Source of the DNA: JBBRLA01 sp038231615 | GTDB taxonomy: Bacteria > Myxococcota_A > Polyangia > Palsa-1104 > JAEUJZ01 | Direction of reading: 5' to 3' | Length of the DNA stretch: 16,020 bases | Assembly (NCBI GenBank): GCA_038231615.1 | Contig: JBBRLA010000118.1 | Span: 1 to 16,020, forward strand | Shown: piece after piece, positions 1 to 5,983 of the stretch | Numbering within the stretch: position 1 is the stretch's first letter | Layout: each line of letters starts with the position of its first letter | Notes under the pieces: model-generated | What the model saw: the letters and a program-made list of their open reading frames with translations, nothing else | Told to the model about the DNA's origin: nothing | Database searches by the model: none | Translations under genes and position numbers: made by a program

Positions 1-358
1 AGATCAGGGCAGCGCCGCCGGTGGTCAGGCTGGCCAGGCCGGGACCGGGGCAGTAACCGCCCAGGCCCCAGCCGATGCCGAAGACCGCGGCGCCAGCGAT
101 GAGGGGCAGGTCCAGCTCGCGCCGGTGGGGGACATGGAACTGTGAATCCAGCAAGGGGGCCTGGCGTCGCATGATCAGGCGGTACAGTGGGGCATGGATC
201 AGAAGCGCGCCGCCCATCACCAGGGCCAGACTGGGGTCCCAGGCACCGAAGAGATCGAGGAAGCCAACGACTTTGCCGGGCTGGGTCATGCCTCCCAGAA
301 AGAGGCCGATGGCGAAGAGGGCCCCGGCAAGAAACGAGATGGCCGTCCGCAAGGTCAT
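1..358 (-). CDS. YeeE/YedE-type membrane protein, second half (DUF6691-like), partial
   Basis: This is an integral membrane protein of the YeeE/YedE sulfur-transport superfamily; characterised members take up thiosulfate, but the substrate here is inferred. The reading frame starts at the ATG at 358 and leaves the window after 119 codons, so the C-terminus is missing. Visible family motifs are GMTQPGKVVGFLDLFG (residues 23-38), a second hydrophobic segment near residues 43-60, and GYCPGPGL (residues 101-108), which carries the conserved Cys103. The start overlaps the stop of the preceding gene in an ATGA arrangement, so the two are translationally coupled and form the two halves of one transporter. 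The family call is firm. Confidence 0.85.
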   Translation of the reverse strand, partial: MTLRTAISFLAGALFAIGLFLGGMTQPGKVVGFLDLFGAWDPSLALVMGGALLIHAPLYRLIMRRQAPLLDSQFHVPHRRELDLPLIAGAAVFGIGWGLGGYCPGPGLASLTTGGAALI

Positions 359-792
359 CGCGCCCCTCCCATGACGTGATGGGTGATGTAGACCGTGACA
401 AAGGCGGTGGCCATGAAGGTCAGCGTGGCCGCCAGCGAGCGCGGCGAGCCTCGCGACATGCCGCATACCCCGTGTCCGCTGGTGCAGCCCTGGCCCATGC
501 GGACGCCGATCCCGACCAGCAGGCCGGCCAGCGCCACCTGAAGCGACGAGTTTCCGGGGAGGGCGGCGAAGGACGCGGGGAAGACGCGGCCTAGCATGCC
601 CCCGGTGAGGAGCAGGCCGGCCAGGAAAGAGGCCCGCCAGCCGACATCGCCGGCCACCGGGTTGAGCACGCCGCCGAGGATGCCGCTGATCCCCGCGACG
701 CGTCCCTGAAAGAGGAGCAGGAGCGACGCGCTCAGGCCGATGAGGGTTCCACCGAGAAGGGAGCTTGTGGGGGTGAAATCGTGGACGTGCAT
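355..792 (-). CDS. YeeE/YedE-type membrane protein, first half
   Basis: This 145-residue membrane protein is the partner half of the transporter continuing at 358. It has several hydrophobic segments (about residues 12-28, 52-68, 84-98 and 120-137), the family motif GRVAGISGILGG (30-41), and the Cys-containing signature GQGCTSGHGVCGMSR (100-114) with Cys103 and Cys110. In the family such cysteines line the path of the thiosulfate substrate; transport of a reduced sulfur compound here is inference. Upstream of the ATG at 792 is a GAAG at a plausible ribosome-binding distance. Its last four bases overlap the next gene's start. The superfamily also occurs as one ~350-residue chain, so this is the split form. 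Confidence 0.88.
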   Translation of the reverse strand: MHVHDFTPTSSLLGGTLIGLSASLLLLFQGRVAGISGILGGVLNPVAGDVGWRASFLAGLLLTGGMLGRVFPASFAALPGNSSLQVALAGLLVGIGVRMGQGCTSGHGVCGMSRGSPRSLAATLTFMATAFVTVYITHHVMGGAR

Positions 793-799
793 GGCGACT

Positions 800-916
800 T
801 CAGATGGTACGCGCGTACGGAAAGACCCGCGACAGTTTCCCGTCCGCTTCTTTTGCCATCGTCGCCAGCGCCGGATCGTCGAGGAAGGCCATCAGGCCTT
901 TCCCGATGCGATCGGC
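800..916 (-). pseudogene. C-terminal remnant of an unidentified gene upstream of the YeeE pair
   Basis: On the minus strand an open stretch of 38 codons runs from just after a stop at 917-919 to a TGA at 800-802, ending 7 bp before the YeeE start. It reads like a natural protein end (GLMAFLDDPALATMAKEADG, then KLSRVFPYARTI), with G/C-biased third positions and sensible residue mix. Its only in-frame ATG is at residue 9. It may be the tail of an older operon member whose 5' part has been lost or frameshifted. I do not recognise the family. It could also be chance. Confidence 0.3.
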
Positions 917-941
917 TCACGGCGTGCCACGTCGCCCCGCC

Positions 942-1235
942 ATGTTGTGCATTCTGCGAACGTACCTGGATCTCCAGAACCTCGTCCAACTCGTCTTCGT
1001 CGTCCTTCTCGTCATCGTCCATGTCGTCCTCGTCTCGCTCCTCGTCTTCCTCCCACTCCTCCTCGAATTCGTCCTCTGGCTGTGGCAGATGGCCTTTACC
1101 CTCCAAATCGACCTGGATAAACTGCTCAAGCTCCTGCCGCCGGCCCCCGAGTAAGCCAGCCAAGAAGATTACGACAAAGCAGCCCTCATCGAGCACCAAT
1201 GCCTCCGTAAGTAAACACGTACAGAAATACTTCAT
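942..1235. other. Low-complexity tract with competing ORFs on both strands
   Basis: Bases about 981-1077 of the plus strand are a run of CTC/GTC/TCC-type triplets. On the minus strand an open frame from the ATG at 1235 reads the tract as a block of Asp and Glu preceded by a hydrophobic stretch (FVVIFLAGLLGG), but it continues without a sensible end into the YeeE gene. On the plus strand a 70-residue frame from the ATG at 942 to a TAA at 1154 reads it as a very hydrophobic Leu/Val segment and ends WQMAFTLQIDLDKLLKLLPP, with mostly G/C third bases. Neither has a convincing ribosome-binding site. I cannot decide whether either is translated; the plus-strand frame has the better codon pattern. 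Confidence 0.3.
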
Positions 1236-1268
1236 TCATTCCCACTCCTGCCGCTGAACCCAGCGCGA

Positions 1269-1334
1269 CATCGCCGGCCCATATTCCGCCGCCGGAATCC
1301 GCCTCCGCGGCATCGCCGGCCAATATTCCGCCGC
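1269..1334. repeat. 24-bp direct repeat, two copies, 42-bp period
   Basis: Copies at 1269-1292 and 1311-1334 match at 23 of 24 bases; both begin CATCGCCGGCC and end ATATTCCGCCGC or its one-base variant. The first copy runs into an inverted repeat, ATTCCG-CCGC-CGGAAT (1283-1298), able to form a short hairpin. The repeat is non-coding as far as I can see. Two copies are too few to call an array; an operator pair or a decayed small repeat element are both possible. Confidence 0.55.
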
Positions 1335-1655
1335 GGATCAGGAGAGCGGGGAGTAGGTGACACGGGTCCGCGGCGATACTACGGAGGGTCGCGACGGGGT
1401 AGAGGAACCTTGCCGATGCGGTCGGGGCTTTGGGCCGCGCTACGAGTCCCGCGTCCAGCGCTGACGGCAAACCCGCCAGGCGTCTGTCCCGGCTGAACGC
1501 TACCCGCTGCCACGCGTCCGTGGATCATCCATTCCTGTGCGCGCCGTCACCTGCGCTTTTTCTGTAAGGTTCCGCCGTGGATTGTCACTAACCCTAAAGG
1601 ACCCGCGCTTCTGGGTCGCACGGGTCTGGACCTTGATTGCGCCATCCTGGGCTCA

Positions 1656-1672
1656 ACCACCAGGCTGGTGGT
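1656..1672. promoter_or_regulatory. Perfect 7-bp inverted repeat upstream of the vWA gene
   Basis: ACCACCA-GGC-TGGTGGT is a perfect dyad ending 18 bases before the GGAGG ribosome-binding site of the vWA gene. Its position fits an operator or a 5'-leader hairpin of the mRNA. Function is inferred from position and symmetry only. Confidence 0.3.
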
Positions 1673-1703
1673 AATCCAGGACACCCAAATGGAGGCCGCG
1701 ATC

Positions 1704-3320
1704 ATGACTCGTCTTCAACCTCGGCATGCGCTTATGGGCGGTCTCGCCCTAGGCTTCTCTTCTTGTGTCTCCCCGCAGGTCGCCAACACGTGCAGCGTCA
1801 CCGCCACGGACCCGGCGACCCGGGCGCAGCAGCTCGGCGCCTGCTTCAACCAGATCAGCAACGACTCCGTGGCGACGACGACGCAGAAGGACCTGGACAT
1901 CCTCTTCTTGATCGACAACTCGCCCTCGATGTCGCCGAAGCAGTCGGCGCTGGCCGCGGCCATCCCGCAGTTCATCCAGAAGATCGATGGGTTTGGCGCC
2001 AACTACCACGTCGGCATCGCCACCTCGGACGTGGGCAGCTATGCCGCCCCGGGCACTCCGTGGTCAATCTCCCTGGGCTCGTGCAACAGCTTTGAAGGGG
2101 ACGACGGCATGCTCCAGCGGGTGGCCTGCACCACCCGCACCGGCGTGAGCTCCGCCGCGCTGGCGGCGTGCAACGCTCTCTGCCCCGACCCGAGCTACGT
2201 CCCGGTCGATGGCAAGGGCTTCATCTCGAAGGTCAACGGCATCAACAACATCAAGAGCACCGATCCGATGGCGCCGCAGAAGGCGTTTCAATGCATGGCC
2301 CTGGTCGGCGATGGCGGCTGTGGCATCGAGGGGCAGCTCGAAGGGGCCCGCCGCGCCCTGGATGGGCACAACCCGATGAACAGCGAATTCCTGCGCCCCG
2401 GATCGGTGCTGGCGGTGATCTTCATCACCGATGAGGACGACTGCTCGGTCTCGGTGCCCACCGAGCGCCAGGAGAACGACCCGGTGACGATGGACTGTGC
2501 CACGCCGGACAAGAACGCGGCCTTCCGCTGCTACAACCCCGACTACCGCTGCATCGCACGCGATGTGCAGTGCAACGAGCCGCTCAACCAGACCGGGACC
2601 AAGACCGGCTGCACGGAGCGCTCGTCTAGCTACCTCACGTCGGTCGCCACCTACGTGAACTTCCTCCAGTCGCTGCGCCCGTTCAGCAAGCTGCTGGTCA
2701 GCGGCATTTGGTCGCCGACCATCGGCGCCGGCACGGGCGCCAACAACAGTGGCCAGTTCATCGTTGCTCAGCCGGTGGGCGGGACGGGATCGGACACGCT
2801 GAACCGAGGCATGCAGACCGATGCGGCCTGCTACAACGTGGCCGACCCGACGATCTTCGGCCGCCCGCAGGTCCGCCTGTCGAAGTTCCTCTCGCAGTTC
2901 CTGGACGGCATCGAGCGGAGCGTCTGCGACACCGGACAGTTCCCCGACGTCCTCGACCAGATCGCCGCCAAGATCATTCCCAAGCTGGGGCCCCAGTGCC
3001 TCAGCGTCGTGCCCAAGATCCAGGGGGGCCAGCCGGTGTGCCTGGTCGGCGACGTGGACGCGGCCACGCCGCACGTCGCCCCGGACCAGCCCTTCCCGGT
3101 CTGCGGCGACGGCTGCTGCAAGGCCTGGGCGGACGCCGCCAAGCCTACGGCGGACGACGCGGGCATCAAGGCCGCCTGCGACGCGGAGCCGGCGACCTGC
3201 TTCTGCGCGGTGGCCGGCACCCAGGGTGCCTGCGCCGGCGCGGTCGCCGGGGTCTGGCGCAAGGGCAAGGCCCCGGCGGGCAAGGTAGTAAACTTCCGCT
3301 GCGCCGGGAGTACGCCCTGA
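1704..3320 (+). CDS. vWA-domain lipoprotein
   Basis: The ATG at 1704 is chosen because GGAGG (1691-1695) precedes it by 8 bases; an in-frame GTG at 1668 lacks such a site. The 538-residue product opens with a short basic and hydrophobic leader ending at a lipobox-like FSSC (Cys21), so it is probably a lipoprotein. A von Willebrand A-type domain follows: a beta-strand and metal-site motif DILFLIDNSPSM (about 66-77, DxSxS form) and a second strand with acidic loop, VIFITDEDDCS (about 238-248). About 27 cysteines are spread along the chain, including a dense C-terminal cluster with GDGCC and TCFC, suggesting many disulfides outside the cytoplasm. Such Cys-rich vWA lipoproteins are common in Myxococcota and usually of unknown role; metal-dependent protein binding is the family expectation. 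Confidence 0.82.
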   Translation: MTRLQPRHALMGGLALGFSSCVSPQVANTCSVTATDPATRAQQLGACFNQISNDSVATTTQKDLDILFLIDNSPSMSPKQSALAAAIPQFIQKIDGFGANYHVGIATSDVGSYAAPGTPWSISLGSCNSFEGDDGMLQRVACTTRTGVSSAALAACNALCPDPSYVPVDGKGFISKVNGINNIKSTDPMAPQKAFQCMALVGDGGCGIEGQLEGARRALDGHNPMNSEFLRPGSVLAVIFITDEDDCSVSVPTERQENDPVTMDCATPDKNAAFRCYNPDYRCIARDVQCNEPLNQTGTKTGCTERSSSYLTSVATYVNFLQSLRPFSKLLVSGIWSPTIGAGTGANNSGQFIVAQPVGGTGSDTLNRGMQTDAACYNVADPTIFGRPQVRLSKFLSQFLDGIERSVCDTGQFPDVLDQIAAKIIPKLGPQCLSVVPKIQGGQPVCLVGDVDAATPHVAPDQPFPVCGDGCCKAWADAAKPTADDAGIKAACDAEPATCFCAVAGTQGACAGAVAGVWRKGKAPAGKVVNFRCAGSTP

Positions 3321-3458
3321 GAATCGCCTCGCATAAAGGGCTCCCCTGTTCCGGTGGGGATCACGACACCATCCACCCGTGCAAGCTACACCTTAGCCGT
3401 ACCGTTTTTTGGTCTAGCCGATGGGGTCCACCTCAGTTGGTATCAAGGACCAGGAGGC

Positions 3459-3815
3459 TCATGCGTCCCTGGTCCGCTCCTTCGCGGATTCACCGATATG
3501 TCGTGCTTCGTCGAGGAATGTCCGAAAATCTTCATCGCTCCCCCAGAGGTCGTGTCCCTGGCCGACCAGTTGATCCAGCGACTGCGGCATCCGCACACCC
3601 TGCTCTGCCGCCCGTTCCTCCAGTCTTGGCTCGCGCCAAAAATCGGTCGGGGCGGCAATCGCGCCTCGCACGTTCCGCGTCGGGAGGCGGGACGTCTCGG
3701 CTTTGTGCTTCCTCTCCTCAAGCAGGCGTTGGACCAGGGCCAGCACCTCATGCATCCCATCTTCGGGCAGCTCGTCGAGTTCATCCAGGATCTGCTGCTT
3801 CATTTTGAGCGACAT
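3459..3815 (-). CDS. Small antitoxin-like protein, orphan
   Basis: This 118-residue acidic, soluble protein begins at the ATG at 3815 (MSLKMKQQILDELDELPEDG), which matches the style of short antitoxins whose N-terminal helix reads 'K..IL.ELd.LPe....vL..v..L'. The frame extends to 3980, but the extra N-terminus is poor in composition and would overlap the facing gene's upstream region. The C-terminus contains DLWGSDEDFRTFLDEAR (about 88-104), resembling the toxin-binding tail of PIN- or RelE-partner antitoxins. No toxin-sized frame lies downstream (3321-3458 is too short) or upstream. It is therefore a solitary antitoxin-like gene, or an unrelated small regulator. The ribosome-binding site is weak (CGGA). 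It is divergent from the next gene, sharing a 176-bp upstream region. Confidence 0.55.
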   Translation of the reverse strand: MSLKMKQQILDELDELPEDGMHEVLALVQRLLEERKHKAETSRLPTRNVRGAIAAPTDFWREPRLEERAAEQGVRMPQSLDQLVGQGHDLWGSDEDFRTFLDEARHIGESAKERTRDA

Positions 3816-3991
3816 GATTCCGAGCCTAGCACACCCCGGATTCCAAGGCCCATGCTCTTGGTGAAGGCGGCGGTACAGGTATTTCTGGAAGCCGGCGAAG
3901 ACCTGTCCGCTGGCGCCAGTTGACAGGACGCTTTCGGTGCGGGAAAATCCGACTGGGTCTGTGTCGCCTTCCTGACACAATCGAGGTCTCC

Positions 3992-5632
3992 ATGAAGAAG
4001 ATCCTGTCCACGGCCATCGCCGTCGGCACCCTGGCCTGCATCCTGCCGGGTGGCATCGCGCTCGGCTTCAACTCCGAGGAGCACAAGTATCTGGGGGACG
4101 CCGGCTCGGCGGCCGTGCCGGTATGCGGAGGCAACGTGACCGGCAAGTGTCGCCCGGCCACGATCTCCAGCCGGTTCCAGCCGCTGCTCCAGAGCTACGA
4201 CCCCAGGCACCCGGCGTCCAAGGTGGCGCTGGTGACCAAGAGCCAGCAGACCGCCTTCAGGCGCGAGGCCCTGGCACGGCAGCCGGGCTATGAGAGCAAG
4301 CGCATGACGGGGCAGAAGCACTACGTCGAGGAGATCTACATACCGCCCGATGACAGCGCGGTGGCGCCGCTTTTGGTGTGGGTCGGCAACGCCAGCCTCC
4401 CCACAGACGGGGAATGGTTCACCTTCGGCGACCTGGTGGCCATCTACGGCGATTATCGTCGCGCGGTCACCTGCGACGGCGATGACGCCAACTGCCTGCT
4501 CACCGACGCCCTGGACGGCCACACCGTGACGGCGCTGGACCACCTGCGCGGCTTCGCCCGGGGCGAGGTACCGCCCTTCGGCTCCCTGGGCAACACGACG
4601 TCCAACTCCGACCCCAACGGCAACGCCACCTCCGCGCCCTGGTGGGGGGACGAGATGCTGCGCATCGCCAACACCAACGACTGGCACTTCAACCGGCGAG
4701 CCATCTACTGGTACACTGGCCTGCACCGGCAGGCGCTGAGCATGGCAGCGCTGGCCGCGGAGCGCAACGATCCGGCCTCGCTGTGGCAAGCGGTGCATAT
4801 GGAGGCCAACGGACTACACAGCCTGACCGACCTCTTCGCGCCGGGGCACATCATCGCCAACCGCGAGAAGTCCGTGGACGGGATGTTCAAGAACAACAGC
4901 GCCAGCTGGACTGACGTCTTCGACTGGAACCATGCCATCCTGGGGATGGGGCAGCCCTCGATGCAAAGCCTTGCGCCGATCGCGGCGCCGCGCCAAAGCC
5001 AGATCGGCTCGGACCGCGGGACCTGGGTGTCGTGGGCCCGCTGGGAGGAGGCGGCCCACACCCAGTTCAACAAGAACGGGGCCATCGTGCGCAACAACCG
5101 CGGCGACGAATTTATCGCCTTCGGCGATGGACGCCTCTTCACCTGCAAGGAGGAAGCGGCCAAGAACGGCAAGGTCCATCCACAAAACCCCGGCAAGCTC
5201 CCCGAGGTGGCCGCCGCCGCCGTGACCCACTCGCTGCAGGCGCTCTTCGAGGCCTACGCTCAGCTCCTTCAGGCCGGCGGCAGCAAGACCGGGGACACCC
5301 GCATCTCCGCGGTGGAGACCAAGGCCAAGGAGATCGTCGGCGGCGTGGCCTACTACGACGCGCTCAATGACGTGCCCATCGACATCAAGGAGGCCTGCTA
5401 CAAGAACGCCGACGGCTTCTGCTATGGGGTCGGGCGCTGGATGGCGGCGGGCTACCGGGGCGAGGTGCTGGGGACGCTCAAGGTGGGCAAGCTGGCCAGC
5501 GAGCCGGACCTGCCGGAGGTGACGCCGGTGGACGGCGAGAAGTGGGTCAGCCAGTACAAGTTTGACAAGGGCAAGGGGCAGGTGCAAGCCGTGCAGTGCG
5601 GCCTGCCGGCCAGGGAGCCGGACAAGCTCTGA
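3992..5632 (+). CDS. Secreted zinc phospholipase C / P1-nuclease-like protein
   Basis: The start at 3992 follows a GAGG (3983-3986) and gives a Sec signal peptide (MKKILSTAIAVGTLACILPGGIALG, written here as residues 1-25) with likely cleavage before FNSEEH. The 546-residue mature region has features of the zinc-dependent phospholipase C/P1 nuclease fold: an N-terminal His in FNSEEHKYLGDAG (His31), a His in TALDHLRGFARG (His184), and the H-x3-D-x5-H signature HSLTDLFAPGH (His276, Asp280, His286), like HYxGDxxxPxH of clostridial alpha-toxin relatives. A further WNH lies at 312-314. It is about twice the length of classic enzymes, with insertions at 110-225 and a long C-terminal region. The substrate, lipid or nucleic acid, cannot be told. 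The stop is followed by an in-frame coding-like tail. Confidence 0.65.
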   Translation: MKKILSTAIAVGTLACILPGGIALGFNSEEHKYLGDAGSAAVPVCGGNVTGKCRPATISSRFQPLLQSYDPRHPASKVALVTKSQQTAFRREALARQPGYESKRMTGQKHYVEEIYIPPDDSAVAPLLVWVGNASLPTDGEWFTFGDLVAIYGDYRRAVTCDGDDANCLLTDALDGHTVTALDHLRGFARGEVPPFGSLGNTTSNSDPNGNATSAPWWGDEMLRIANTNDWHFNRRAIYWYTGLHRQALSMAALAAERNDPASLWQAVHMEANGLHSLTDLFAPGHIIANREKSVDGMFKNNSASWTDVFDWNHAILGMGQPSMQSLAPIAAPRQSQIGSDRGTWVSWARWEEAAHTQFNKNGAIVRNNRGDEFIAFGDGRLFTCKEEAAKNGKVHPQNPGKLPEVAAAAVTHSLQALFEAYAQLLQAGGSKTGDTRISAVETKAKEIVGGVAYYDALNDVPIDIKEACYKNADGFCYGVGRWMAAGYRGEVLGTLKVGKLASEPDLPEVTPVDGEKWVSQYKFDKGKGQVQAVQCGLPAREPDKL

Positions 5633-5758
5633 CGGCGGCGGAGTGGCAGCGATCCCAAGAAGAACGGCTGCCACGGCCTGGTCGAGATGAAGGCCGGCGA
5701 GAAGAAGGGCGGCAAGAAGAAGAAGGCCGCCGACAAGGGCCCCGATCAGGAGAAATAG
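5633..5758 (+). other. In-frame Lys-rich extension beyond the TGA of the PLC-like gene
   Basis: Directly after the TGA at 5630-5632, the same frame stays open for 41 codons to a TAG at 5756-5758. It encodes RRRSGSDPKKNGCHGLVEMK followed by a Lys/Gly-rich tail ending GPDQEK. Thirty-seven of the 41 codons end in G or C, matching real genes here. This looks like the original C-terminus, now cut off by a nonsense change, read through, or separated by a sequencing error. The TGA is followed by CGG, a context known to favour readthrough in some systems. Selenocysteine is a remote option; I did not establish a SECIS hairpin. Confidence 0.5.
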
Positions 5759-5769
5759 CCCACCCAGTC

Positions 5770-5801
5770 TGCCTCCCGCGCAAGCCCTGCGCGGAGAGGC
5801 A
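5770..5801 (+). terminator. Strong GC hairpin after the PLC-like gene, no U-tract
   Basis: TGCCTC plus CCGCGCA (5770-5782) pairs with TGCGCGG and GAGGCA (5788-5801) around a 5-base loop, giving 13 base pairs with one bulged A at 5795. It lies just past the in-frame TAG at 5758. There is no T-run behind it, so it may end transcription inefficiently or stabilise the 3' end. An alternative stem AGGCAA-AGC-TTGCCT (5797-5811) shares its right arm, so the two hairpins are mutually exclusive. Confidence 0.5.
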
Positions 5802-5922
5802 AAGCTTGCCTGAACGCGCCGCTTTTGCGCGGCCACCCCCGCCCCTCTGAACCACAACCCGCCTGAGACCCCGGTCGGCGACCAGCCAAACGCGCTCCGG
5901 TTGCCGATCGCGCGGGCCCGAC

Positions 5923-5939
5923 CTGGCACGCCGGCTGCT
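5923..5939 (+). promoter_or_regulatory. Candidate sigma54 (-24/-12) promoter for the DUF1800-DUF1501 operon
   Basis: CTGGCACGCCGGCTGCT has GG at 5925-5926 and GC at 5937-5938, separated by the required 10 bases, and matches the YTGGCACGrNNNTTGCW consensus except at two positions. The start point would fall near 5950, about 34 bases before the DUF1800 ATG at 5984. Myxococcota use sigma54 widely. No enhancer-binding site was identified. Confidence 0.45.
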
Positions 5940-5983
5940 TTGTCATGAGTTGTCCTGTTCACATCCAGCGAAAGGGCATGCTC

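Larger units (their letters stand above)
1155..1703. other. Intergenic region, no recognisable gene
   Basis: This stretch lies between the degraded region near the YeeE operon and the vWA gene. Apart from the 5' part of the weak minus-strand frame starting at 1235, I see no frame with credible composition, start and ribosome-binding site. It holds a 24-bp direct repeat (1269-1334) and an inverted repeat just upstream of the vWA gene (1656-1672). It must contain the vWA promoter, but no confident -35/-10 pair could be picked out by eye. Confidence 0.5.

Noticed and set aside
781..1257. Ser-rich plus-strand protein (158 codons)
   Set aside because: The Ser run is one of three readings of the same TCC/TCG-type triplets; it lacks a ribosome-binding site and crosses the minus-strand gene remnant.
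1269..1334. CRISPR-like array
   Set aside because: Only two copies of the 24-mer exist, with an 18-base gap, no further units and no cas genes in the window.
1186..1470. Minus-strand 94-codon frame containing a duplicated GGI(L/W)AGD-type segment
   Set aside because: The internal duplication is only the DNA direct repeat at 1269-1334 read in frame; there is no start context or protein-like composition otherwise.
2064..3074. Minus-strand open frame (336 codons) within the vWA gene
   Set aside because: It is the mirror of the vWA coding frame, Arg/His/Ala-rich, with no ribosome-binding site or family motif.
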